This document shows positions 16,101 to 22,947 of a stretch of DNA of 64,000 bases, piece after piece (position 1 is the stretch's first letter; every line of letters starts with the position of its first letter). The notes under the pieces were generated by a model. It ran no database searches, was not told the DNA's origin, and saw nothing but the letters and a program-made list of their open reading frames with translations. The DNA comes from Nocardia sp. NRRL S-836 (GTDB lineage: Bacteria > Actinomycetota > Actinomycetes > Mycobacteriales > Pseudonocardiaceae). A program made the translations under genes and the position numbers. The DNA lies in the NCBI RefSeq assembly GCF_001279525.1, contig NZ_LGDY01000058.1:1-64000 (forward strand), in the 5' to 3' direction.

Positions 16101-16664
16101 ATGCGATCGCGGTTCGACATGCCCGGCGAAGAGGTCCTGAAAGCACGCGAGAAGCTCGTGCTCGACCACTTCCACGACGAGGTGGCGCACGACTGGGACG
16201 CGACTCTCTCGACGTTCCCCCACCCTCACTACGAGCTCATCGCGCAGATGGTCGTGCACGACGGCGACGAGGACGTGCGGCAGTACTACACGGACACCCG
16301 CACGGCGTTCCCCGACCAGGACCACGAGCTGATCGCGCTCCGGCACAGCCACGACGCGGTGATCGTCGAGTTCTGGCTGCTGGGCACGCACCTGGGGCCG
16401 TTGGGCAAGATCCCGGCGACCGGCGGCAGGCACCGCACGCGGATGACGGCGTACTTCGTGTTCGACGAGGACGAGAACCTGGTCACCGAGCGCATCTACT
16501 TCGACCAGCTGACCGTGCTCAAGCAGGTGATCGGCGGCATCGACCGGCGCTCGCCGCGCGGGCTGGCCAAGCTGCTCAAGGTCTTCAGGGGGATGCTCGC
16601 GATGTCCGGCGGCCGGCCCGACCCGCGGCTCACCGCCACCACGCCGCCCGACCTCGGGAACTAG
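16101..16664 (+). CDS. SnoaL/NTF2-like protein
   Basis: A 187-residue soluble protein with the NTF2-like cone fold pattern: FHDEVAHDWDATLSTFPHPH at the N-terminus, DVRQYYTDTRTAFPDQDHEL in the middle, then VIVEFWLLGTH and AYFVFDEDENLVTERIYFD. This family includes polyketide cyclases and ester-hydrolysing proteins, but most members have unknown substrates. ATG 16101 has an AGGAGAG site; it is expressed from the TetR-controlled divergent promoter. Its TAG stop shares the CTAG palindrome with the stop of the response regulator on the other strand. Confidence 0.8.
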   Translation: MRSRFDMPGEEVLKAREKLVLDHFHDEVAHDWDATLSTFPHPHYELIAQMVVHDGDEDVRQYYTDTRTAFPDQDHELIALRHSHDAVIVEFWLLGTHLGPLGKIPATGGRHRTRMTAYFVFDEDENLVTERIYFDQLTVLKQVIGGIDRRSPRGLAKLLKVFRGMLAMSGGRPDPRLTATTPPDLGN

Positions 16665-17266
16665 AGCCGGATCAGCTTGCGTTCCACGGCGGTCGTGACG
16701 GCCGCCGTGCGCGTCTCGACGCCGAGCTTGTCGAAGATCCGCACCAGGTGGGTCTTCACGGTGGCCTCGCTGATGAACAACGCCTTGGCGATCTCCCGGT
16801 TCGACAGGCCCTTGGCCAGGTTCTCCAGGATCTGCACCTCGCGCCTGCTCAGCCGCGGCGCCGGTCCGCGGACCTGGCGCAGCAACCGTTGCGCGATGTC
16901 CGGGGACAGCACGGTCTGGCCGCCGGCGGCGGTGCGGACGGCGGCGGCGAGCTCCTCCGGCGCGCAGTCCTTGAGCAGGTAGCCGATCGCGCCGGCCTCG
17001 ACCGCGCGCACGATGTCGGCGTCCGAGTCGTACGTCGTGAGCACCACGACCTGCGGCGGCGACGGCAGCGCGCGGATCAGGGCGGTCGCCCGCACGCCGT
17101 CGATCCCCTTGCCCAGCTGGAGGTCCATCAGCACGACGTCCACACCGGACGCCAGCTCGACGGCCTCCTCGCCGGTCGCGGCCTCCACCACCGCGAAGTC
17201 GCGCGACAGCAGCCCGACCAGTCCGAACCGGACCACCGGGTGGTCGTCCACCACCAGCACCCTCAT
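16661..17266 (-). CDS. NarL-type response regulator (SenR-like)
   Basis: A 201-residue protein with a receiver domain (about 1-115; acidic pair Asp7-Asp8, phospho-acceptor Asp48 in VVLMDLQLG, and the lysine in YLLKD). The LuxR-type HTH follows (about 135-198: LSRREVQILENLAKGLSNRE, EATVKTHLVRIFDKLGV). Its ATG overlaps the stop of the histidine kinase (ATGA), so the two are co-translated. Together with the divergent HbpS-like gene this reproduces the hbpS-senS-senR arrangement known from Streptomyces reticuli. Confidence 0.9.
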   Translation of the reverse strand: MRVLVVDDHPVVRFGLVGLLSRDFAVVEAATGEEAVELASGVDVVLMDLQLGKGIDGVRATALIRALPSPPQVVVLTTYDSDADIVRAVEAGAIGYLLKDCAPEELAAAVRTAAGGQTVLSPDIAQRLLRQVRGPAPRLSRREVQILENLAKGLSNREIAKALFISEATVKTHLVRIFDKLGVETRTAAVTTAVERKLIRL

Positions 17267-18225
17267 GGCGTCGGCACCGTCACGGCCACAGCGGTTCCCT
17301 CCCCCGGCGCGCTCTCCACCGACACGGTGCCACCCAGCTCGGTGATGCGCCCGTGGATCGACGCCAGCCCGTAACCGCGTCCCTCCGCCGGCACGACCGC
17401 CGCGGGGTCGAAGCCGCGGCCGTCGTCGACCACGTCCAGCGTCACCGCGTCACCCAGGTACGACAGCGTGATCGCCACCCGCCCGGCCCGTGCGTGCTCG
17501 GCGGCGTTGGCGACGGCGCCCTGGGCCACCCGCAGCAGCGCCACCTCGGTCTGCACGCTCAACGGGTACGGCTCACCGTCGACCTCCACGTGCGGGCACA
17601 GCCGGTGCAGCGCGTCGACCAGGGTGCCGCGGATCGGCGCCAGGTCGCGGACGAACCGGCGTGCCTCGGCCAGGTTCTCCCGCGCCACCGCCGCCGCCCG
17701 GTCGTGTTCGCCCAGCTCCAGCAGGAGGGTGATGCTGGAGAAGCCCTGCGCCAGCGTGTCGTGGATCTCGCGGGCGACCCGCTGCCGTTCCTGCACGGCG
17801 CCCGCCTCGCGCAGCAGCCGGGCGCGGTCGAAGAACACCGCCGCCGTCAGCACCGCCACCCCGATCGGCCCGAGCACCAGGCTGAGGTCGAACGCGGCCG
17901 CGAGCCGGATCTGCGCCAGCACCACCGCGCACGTCAGCACGCCCGCGATCGGCAGCGCGACCCGCGGCCGCAGCTGCCGCAGGCACTGGAAGAACAGCGG
18001 GATCGCGCACCACCCGAAGCTCGGGGCCACCCACACGAGCACCAGCCACACCGCGAGCACGACCGGCAACGCACGCGTCCACCGCACCCCCGCCGGGTAC
18101 GCGAGCCCCAGCGCCACCGTCAGCCCGAGGACCAGCACGTCCGCGCCGTGGTACGTCACGTACCGCGCCGCCGACGCCGTCAACAGCACGTAGAAGCCCG
18201 CGTGCATCGCCCGGTGCAGCCACAC
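17263..18225 (-). CDS. Sensor histidine kinase (SenS-like)
   Basis: A 320-residue HisKA_3-type kinase. The first about 140 residues hold several membrane helices with short loops (FYVLLTASAARYVTY, VLVLGLTVALGLAY, LPVVLAVWLVLVWV, VLTCAVVLAQIRLA, LGPIGVAVLTAAVFF). The phospho-acceptor His is in REIHDTLAQGF, and the ATPase has DVVDDGRGFDP and GYGLASIHGRI. This topology fits SenS, whose extracellular loops are read by the secreted HbpS. GTG 18225 is the first start; an ATG at 18207 is also possible. The stop overlaps the response regulator start. Confidence 0.88.
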   Translation of the reverse strand: MWLHRAMHAGFYVLLTASAARYVTYHGADVLVLGLTVALGLAYPAGVRWTRALPVVLAVWLVLVWVAPSFGWCAIPLFFQCLRQLRPRVALPIAGVLTCAVVLAQIRLAAAFDLSLVLGPIGVAVLTAAVFFDRARLLREAGAVQERQRVAREIHDTLAQGFSSITLLLELGEHDRAAAVARENLAEARRFVRDLAPIRGTLVDALHRLCPHVEVDGEPYPLSVQTEVALLRVAQGAVANAAEHARAGRVAITLSYLGDAVTLDVVDDGRGFDPAAVVPAEGRGYGLASIHGRITELGGTVSVESAPGEGTAVAVTVPTP

Positions 18226-18271
18226 GACGGCGACTGTAGGCGAGAGCGGACGGTCACCGGGTCAACCGATG

Positions 18272-18291
18272 GGTTGAACGCGCGTTCAACC
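18272..18291. promoter_or_regulatory. 20-bp perfect palindrome between kinase and HbpS-like gene
   Basis: GGTTGAACGCGCGTTCAACC is a perfect palindrome. A further half-site, GGTCAACC, lies just upstream (18260-18267), giving three half-sites of the form G(T)TCAACC in the 111-base divergent region. This is the likely response-regulator operator and would control both the two-component genes and the HbpS-like gene. Confidence 0.75.
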
Positions 18292-18336
18292 GTCACCACC
18301 AGGTTCCGCCCGGCCGAACACACGATCGTTGACCGC

Positions 18337-18825
18337 ATGGACATCAAGAAGATCGCGGTCGCCACCCTCGTCGTGCTCACCGTCGGCGGCGGCTACGCGG
18401 CCGCCGACCAGCGCACCACCACCCGCACCGAGAAGGTGCTGACGATCGACGCCGCCGTCCGCGCCGCCCAGGCCACGCTCGACGCCGCGGAGAAGGAGAA
18501 CCAGCGGGTCACGGTCGCCGTCGTCGACCGCAGCGGCGACCTGGTCGTGCTGCTCGCCGGTGACGGCGCCGGCCCGCAGACCGAGGACTCCGCACGGCGC
18601 AAGGCGTTCACGGCGGTGTCGTTCAACGCGGCCACCTCGGAGCTCGCCGGCCGCGTCACCGGTCAGGGCGCGACGCTGCGGGACATCCCGAACACGCTGT
18701 TCCTGGGCGGTGGCGTGCCGGTGACGGTCGACGGCACGTCGATCGCGGGCATCGGCGTCGGCGGGGCGCCCAGCGGTGACCTGGACGAGAAGTTCGCACG
18801 CGCGGGGCTCGCGACCCTGCGTTGA
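18337..18825 (+). CDS. Secreted HbpS/GlcG-like heme-binding protein
   Basis: A 162-residue protein: signal peptide MDIKKIAVATLVVLTVGGGY cleaved near AAA-DQ, then a GlcG/HbpS (DUF336) domain. Typical elements are LTIDAAVRAAQATLDAAEKE, VAVVDRSGDLVVLLAGDGA, SARRKAFTAVSFN, FLGGGVPV and GIGVGGAPSGDLDEKFA. In Streptomyces reticuli HbpS binds heme, degrades it under oxidative stress, and modulates the kinase SenS. The divergent kinase/regulator pair here argues for the same role. ATG 18337; the upstream open frame is an antisense shadow of the kinase. Confidence 0.88.
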   Translation: MDIKKIAVATLVVLTVGGGYAAADQRTTTRTEKVLTIDAAVRAAQATLDAAEKENQRVTVAVVDRSGDLVVLLAGDGAGPQTEDSARRKAFTAVSFNAATSELAGRVTGQGATLRDIPNTLFLGGGVPVTVDGTSIAGIGVGGAPSGDLDEKFARAGLATLR

Positions 18826-18879
18826 CGATGGAGGTGCACCGGCCGGGCGCAGGCTTGGGGTTGTCACCTCGGCGGCACC

Positions 18880-18896
18880 GGCCGGGGCACCCGGCC
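18880..18896 (+). terminator. Possible terminator after HbpS-like gene
   Basis: GGCCGGG (18880-18886) pairs perfectly with CCCGGCC (18890-18896) across a 3-base loop, about 55 bases after the stop codon at 18825. It is short but very GC-rich. The rest of 18826-19023 holds nothing recognisable. Confidence 0.4.
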
Positions 18897-19023
18897 CGGC
18901 CTCGTCCTGCATCTGGACCCGCCGCGGTCGGCCGCACCGGCTTTGCCGCTCCGCGCTGGCCTGCGACTCGCCGATCACGAGCAGCCGGGACGGTCGCCCA
19001 GGCGCACCGGGACCGGTGAGGCG

Positions 19024-19359
19024 TCAGTCCTGCGGTGGCCGGGCGTGCCGGGCCACGTGCCGCCCGCGTTCGGGGCGCTTGCCCATCAGCAGCACGACCA
19101 CGGCGATGATGAGGCCCGCGGTGGCGAGACCGGCGGCGACGGCGCGTGCGGCCGGGTGCTCCAGGACGAGCGTGCAGATCGTCAGCGCCAGCACCACGGC
19201 GGCGATGGGGCCGATGACGGCGATGTGGTCAGCGGTCTCGGGGCGTTCCTCGCGCTGGTCCAGCGGCTCGAGCGGCTCGAAGGGCGCCACGGGTTCGAAC
19301 GGCGCCATGGTCTCGACCGTCTCGAAGTGCCCGCGGGAGGGCAGGTGAGGAAGCGTCAC
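19024..19359 (-). CDS. Small two-helix membrane protein
   Basis: A 111-residue protein starting at GTG 19359 with AAGGTG upstream. The N-terminal half is soluble and acidic/proline-rich with a short repeat (APFEPVAPFEPLEPLDQ). Two membrane helices follow (IAVIGPIAAVVLALTICTLV and VAAGLATAGLIIAVVVLLMG). The tail is short and positive (KRPERGRHVARHA), so both termini should face the cytoplasm. No family is recognised. It is divergent from the glutamine amidotransferase. Confidence 0.65.
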   Translation of the reverse strand: MTLPHLPSRGHFETVETMAPFEPVAPFEPLEPLDQREERPETADHIAVIGPIAAVVLALTICTLVLEHPAARAVAAGLATAGLIIAVVVLLMGKRPERGRHVARHARPPQD

Positions 19360-19390
19360 GTGCGCACCTTTGGTCGGGGGTCCAAACCAT

Positions 19391-19408
19391 CGTGCCCGAC
19401 GGGGCACG
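19391..19408. promoter_or_regulatory. Short inverted repeat in divergent promoter region
   Basis: CGTGCCC (19391-19397), spacer GACG, GGGCACG (19402-19408). A 7-bp perfect inverted repeat lies between the small membrane protein and the amidotransferase. It may be an operator or chance in GC-rich DNA. Confidence 0.35.
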
Positions 19409-19476
19409 CCGGGGCAAACCTCGCACTCGCGCCCGGCGTCGTGGTCCCATGTGCGCCGGGACAACAGGAGGTCGAC

Positions 19477-20325
19477 ATGTGCCGGTGGCTCGCCTACTCC
19501 GGTTCGCCGGTGTTGCTGGAGGACATCCTCTACCGGCCGGAGAACTCGCTCGTCATGCAGAGCAAGCACGCCCGGCTCGGCGCGACGGCGGTGAACGGCG
19601 ACGGGTTCGGCATCGGCTGGTACGGCGCGGTCAGCGGCACGCCGGGGCTGTTCCTCAGCACCGAACCGGCGTGGAACGACCGCAACCTGCGGGAGCTGGC
19701 GGCGCAGATCACCGTCGACCGGGTGTTCGCGCACGTCCGCGCGTCGACGGGAGCGGCGGTGCAGCGCACCAACTGTCACCCGTTCCGGTACAAGAACTGG
19801 CTCTGGATGCACAACGGCCTGATCTCGAAGTTCGCACTGGTGCGCCGCGAGCTCGCGCTGGCCGTCACGCCGGAGCTGTACCCGTTGATCGAGGGGTCGA
19901 CGGACTCGGAGGTCATGTTCTACCTGGCCGTCGGGTTCGGACTGGAGCAGGACCCGCCGGCCGCCGTGGCGCGGATGGTGGCGTTCGTCGAGGACGTCGG
20001 GCGCCGCAACGGGGTCGAGTTCCCGGTCCAGATGACGGTCGCGACCACGGACGGCACGACGACGTGGGCGTTCCGGTACTCCAGCCGCGGCAAGTCGCGC
20101 AGCCTCTTCCACAGCGCGGACGTGTCGACGCTGCGGCACCAGTACCCGGACAACCCGGCGCTGCACGACCTCGCGGACGGCTCGCGGCTCATCGTGTCCG
20201 AGCCGCTGGGCGACCTGCACGGGGTGTGGCTGGAGGTGCCGGAGTCGACGTGCGTGGTGGTCAGGGCCGGTGTGGAGGAGTTCTTCCCGTTCAAGCCCGA
20301 GTCCGCGCTCCTGCGCCAGCCGTGA
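19477..20325 (+). CDS. Class II glutamine amidotransferase (YafJ/EgtC-like)
   Basis: A 282-residue Ntn hydrolase. After Met removal the N-terminal Cys2 (MCRWLAYSGSP) is the nucleophile. DGFGIGWYG, FAHVRASTG, NCHPF and MHNGLIS are the amidotransferase motifs. It releases ammonia from glutamine or cleaves a gamma-glutamyl bond. EgtC of ergothioneine synthesis belongs here, but no egtA, egtB or egtD is adjacent. ATG 19477 has a strong ACAGGAGG ribosome-binding site. Confidence 0.88.
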   Translation: MCRWLAYSGSPVLLEDILYRPENSLVMQSKHARLGATAVNGDGFGIGWYGAVSGTPGLFLSTEPAWNDRNLRELAAQITVDRVFAHVRASTGAAVQRTNCHPFRYKNWLWMHNGLISKFALVRRELALAVTPELYPLIEGSTDSEVMFYLAVGFGLEQDPPAAVARMVAFVEDVGRRNGVEFPVQMTVATTDGTTTWAFRYSSRGKSRSLFHSADVSTLRHQYPDNPALHDLADGSRLIVSEPLGDLHGVWLEVPESTCVVVRAGVEEFFPFKPESALLRQP

Positions 20326-20370
20326 CCGACCGGCGCTCCACCGATCGGCGCTCAGCCGACCAGCGCTGAC
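20326..20370. repeat. Three 15-bp imperfect tandem repeats
   Basis: Units CCGACCGGCGCTCCA, CCGATCGGCGCTCAG and CCGACCAGCGCTGAC occupy 20326-20340, 20341-20355 and 20356-20370, starting directly after the amidotransferase stop codon. Stop-codon readthrough would be needed to translate them, so they are probably non-coding. Confidence 0.75.
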
Positions 20371-20486
20371 GGGTCAGCTCCCGGCCGGTCCCGAATCGTC
20401 ACGCAAACGTCAGATCGGCCCGGTCCCCGTCCGGGCACCCTGGTGCTGCCGCCGCACCCGAGCCCGGACCCCAGAGAGGTTCCCCC

Positions 20487-21074
20487 ATGCTGACCACGGC
20501 AGCAGCGGCACTGGTCGCGCTCGCGACCCTCGTGCCGGCGAACACCGCGGAAGAACCTGCCCCGAGCATCGAGGTCGTGACCGTCAACGGTTCCGGCTGC
20601 GCGGCGGGCGACGCCGACGTCACGATCGACGGCAGGGACTTCACGATCGACTACCACTCGTTCCTCGCGCGGGCGGGCGGTGGTTCCTCGCCGGTCGACC
20701 TCCGGAAGAACTGCCAGGTGAACATCGCGGTGAGCGTGCCGGACGGTTACACCTACGGCCTGTGGCGCACCACCTACAACGGCTACGCGCACCTGCGGCC
20801 CGGCGTGACCGGGCTCCAACGCGTCACCGTCTACCTGCAGGGTTCGGCCGCCGACCAGACGGTCGACCACCCGTTCGCCGGGCCGGTGAGCGAGAGCTGG
20901 CAGACGTCCTACCGGCCCGGAACCGAGGACGTCCTCTGGGCGCCGTGCGGGGCCAGGCGCAACATCAACGTCAACGCCGAGCTGCGGGTGAACCTCGGCT
21001 CCGCGGACCCGGACCGGCTGAGCTTCCTGGTCGCCGAGTCGAGCCGCGGCACCGTGCGGGTCCAGCGCTGCTGA
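20487..21074 (+). CDS. Secreted DUF4360-like protein
   Basis: A 195-residue exported protein. Signal peptide MLTTAAAALVALATLVPANT; the mature part has four cysteines (SGCAAG, KNCQVN, APCGAR, VQRC), probably two disulfides. A beta-rich pattern with GTEDVLWAPCGARRNINVNAEL near the C-terminus resembles DUF4360 proteins found widely in actinomycetes and fungi. Function unknown. ATG 20487 has AGAGAGG upstream. Confidence 0.75.
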   Translation: MLTTAAAALVALATLVPANTAEEPAPSIEVVTVNGSGCAAGDADVTIDGRDFTIDYHSFLARAGGGSSPVDLRKNCQVNIAVSVPDGYTYGLWRTTYNGYAHLRPGVTGLQRVTVYLQGSAADQTVDHPFAGPVSESWQTSYRPGTEDVLWAPCGARRNINVNAELRVNLGSADPDRLSFLVAESSRGTVRVQRC

Positions 21075-21248
21075 GCACAGCAGGGCAGGCCGGCCTGGCG
21101 GTGATCGGGTGGGCGATCACCGCCGGGTGCACCGGGCACCACGTCAGAAATCTCTGTTGTCCGATCGAACGCTCATACGACCACCGATCTCCTCTGTGCG
21201 AACAAACGGTCAAACGACGCTGCACCCGTCCGGCAACGCCACATCCGG

Positions 21249-22172
21249 TCAGCGGCGCTCGGCGGACGTCACCGCCGCTGCCGCCTCGAGTGCCCTGAGC
21301 ACCGCCGCGAGGTGCGGTGCCTCCTCACTTCCCCTTCGCACGGCCGCGAACACGTGCCGGGTGGGCTGTTCGGCGTCGAGCACCCTGATGGCCACGTCCG
21401 CGCGCGGCGCCGCGGTGATCAACCGGGGCACCAGCGCGAGGCCCAGGCCGAGGCCGACCGCGCCCAGCGTGGTCTCCCAGTCGGCGATCTCGTGCACGAT
21501 CTCCGGCGTGAACCCGGCCGCGACGCACGCGGCGAACGACATGTCGCGGCACGTGCCGGCGGTCGGGAAGATCCACGCCGCGTCCGACAGGTCCGCAAGC
21601 CGCACCACGGGGACGCGCGCCAGCGGGTGGTGCACCGGCAGCGCCACGTCGAACCGTTCGGCGAGCAGCGCGACGCGGTGGAACCGCCGGTCGGTCGCGG
21701 CGGGGCTCTCCTTGGACTCCACGCTCAGCACGACGTCCACGTCACCGCGCACCAGCTGGTCGAACGAGTGCGGCGGATCGGACTCCACCAGCCGCACCAC
21801 GACGCCGGGGTGGGTGTCGCGCAGCTCGCGGACCGCGGGCAGCACCAGCCCGGACAGGGTGGCGGCGAACCCGGCGACCCGCGCCTCGGCCACAGAGCCC
21901 TCCGAGTAGGCGGCGAGGTCGGCCTGGACGCGTTCCAGCTCGGCGAAGATCTCGTTGGCACGCCTCAGCAGCACGCGGGCGGCGTCGGTCAGCCGGACGC
22001 GGCGGCCCGCGGGTTCGACCAGCCGGACGCCCGCCTCCTTCGACAGCGACACGAGCTGCTGGGACACCGCGGACGGCGTGAGGTGCAACGCCTGTGCCAC
22101 CGCGGCGACGGTGCCGCGTTCGTCGAGCTCGCGCAGCATCCGCAGCTTGCGGACATCCAGGTCGGCCATCAC
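21249..22172 (-). CDS. LysR-family transcriptional regulator
   Basis: A 307-residue regulator. N-terminal winged HTH: LDVRKLRMLRELDERGTVAA, then LHLTPSAVSQQLVSLSKEAG. The C-terminal effector-binding domain (about 90-295) has the LysR periplasmic-binding-protein fold. GTG 22172 overlaps the stop of the YCII-LuxR gene by 4 bases (GTGA); ATG 22169 directly after it is an alternative with a 1-base overlap. Either way the two regulators are translated together. The partner genes and location suggest control of the neighbouring PKS or an unlinked pathway. Confidence 0.9.
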   Translation of the reverse strand: MMADLDVRKLRMLRELDERGTVAAVAQALHLTPSAVSQQLVSLSKEAGVRLVEPAGRRVRLTDAARVLLRRANEIFAELERVQADLAAYSEGSVAEARVAGFAATLSGLVLPAVRELRDTHPGVVVRLVESDPPHSFDQLVRGDVDVVLSVESKESPAATDRRFHRVALLAERFDVALPVHHPLARVPVVRLADLSDAAWIFPTAGTCRDMSFAACVAAGFTPEIVHEIADWETTLGAVGLGLGLALVPRLITAAPRADVAIRVLDAEQPTRHVFAAVRRGSEEAPHLAAVLRALEAAAAVTSAERR

Positions 22173-22705
22173 GCGGCCAGCGCGCCGGCGAGCTGCGCCC
22201 TGCGGTTGATGCCGAGCTTGCGGTAGATGCTGGTGATGTGCAGCTCCACCGCGCGCACCGACACCCGGAACTGGTTCGCTATCTCGCGGTTGGTCCTGCC
22301 GTCGACGATCAGCGTGGCGATGCGCTGCTCGTGCGCGGTCAGCTGGCGGCCCCGCAACGACGACCCGGAGGGGCGGGAAGCCATAGCCATTCCCAATTGC
22401 CGCGGCTCAGCCTCCTTTGCGGACGGCCGGTGCAGGCCGCGGCCGAGCTCGAACCATTCGCGAATCCTGATGCTGCGCAACAATTTTCCGCGCACGAACG
22501 GATCCGCGGCCACCAAACGGCGCAACGCCACGTCGTCCGAGGCCTCGCACAGCAGCAGCCCGCCCGACTCGTCCGCGTACAGGCCACCACCGACCAGCAC
22601 GCCGCGCTCGGCCAGGCCTTCCCAATACCGCCGGTGAGCGGGCCGAACGCCGGCTAACCGCTCGTGCTCGGACCCGAACACCATCTCGACCACGAACCGC
22701 GCCAT
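22169..22705 (-). CDS. YCII-domain / LuxR-HTH fusion regulator
   Basis: A 178-residue protein with two parts. Residues 1 to about 95 look like a YCII domain (ARFVVEMVFGSEHERLAGVR, AHRRYWEGLAERGVLVGGGL, then DPFVRGKLLRSIRIREWFELG). Residues about 115-178 form a LuxR-type HTH (RQLTAHEQRIATLIVDGRTN, VSVRAVELHITSIYRKLGIN). YCII domains are usually small stand-alone ferredoxin-fold proteins, so fusion to a DNA-binding domain is unusual; the YCII part may sense a ligand. ATG 22705 has a strong AGGGGGGA site. A GTAC-N4-GTAC site lies 39-50 bases upstream. Confidence 0.8.
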   Translation of the reverse strand: MARFVVEMVFGSEHERLAGVRPAHRRYWEGLAERGVLVGGGLYADESGGLLLCEASDDVALRRLVAADPFVRGKLLRSIRIREWFELGRGLHRPSAKEAEPRQLGMAMASRPSGSSLRGRQLTAHEQRIATLIVDGRTNREIANQFRVSVRAVELHITSIYRKLGINRRAQLAGALAA

Positions 22706-22743
22706 GCGGATCCCCCCTGCCGAAGAGTTGACCGGACTAGTGA

Positions 22744-22755
22744 GTACGCCAGTAC
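22744..22755. promoter_or_regulatory. GTAC-N4-GTAC site upstream of YCII-LuxR gene
   Basis: GTAC GCCA GTAC at 22744-22755, followed by A. It has the same architecture as the site upstream of the TetR gene (27371-27384) and resembles the core of the PKS operator (22892-22921). The 22706-22947 interval is noticeably less GC-rich than its surroundings, as expected for promoter DNA. Confidence 0.55.
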
Positions 22756-22891
22756 AAACTTGAACGCAAGACCGAGTTTTAGTGTAGGTCTCTCCGTTCC
22801 ATCCTGCGAGACCGAGGTTGCCGGCGGTATCCGGCCAAACCGGCAATTGCGTAGTTTCGCTACCGGCTGGCCCGAAGGGGTGACTAAACTT

Positions 22892-22921
22892 GGTTCCGGG
22901 TACATAGTTGTACTGGGAACC
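22892..22921. promoter_or_regulatory. 30-bp inverted-repeat operator at PKS promoter
   Basis: Outer arms GGTTCC (22892-22897) and GGAACC (22916-22921), inner arms GTACA (22900-22904) and TGTAC (22909-22913), with matching 2-base gaps and a 4-base centre. It ends 26 bases before the PKS start. The GTAC core suggests the convergent TetR protein as ligand. Confidence 0.7.
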
Positions 22922-22947
22922 ACTTTGAACCCACACTCGGGGGAAAC

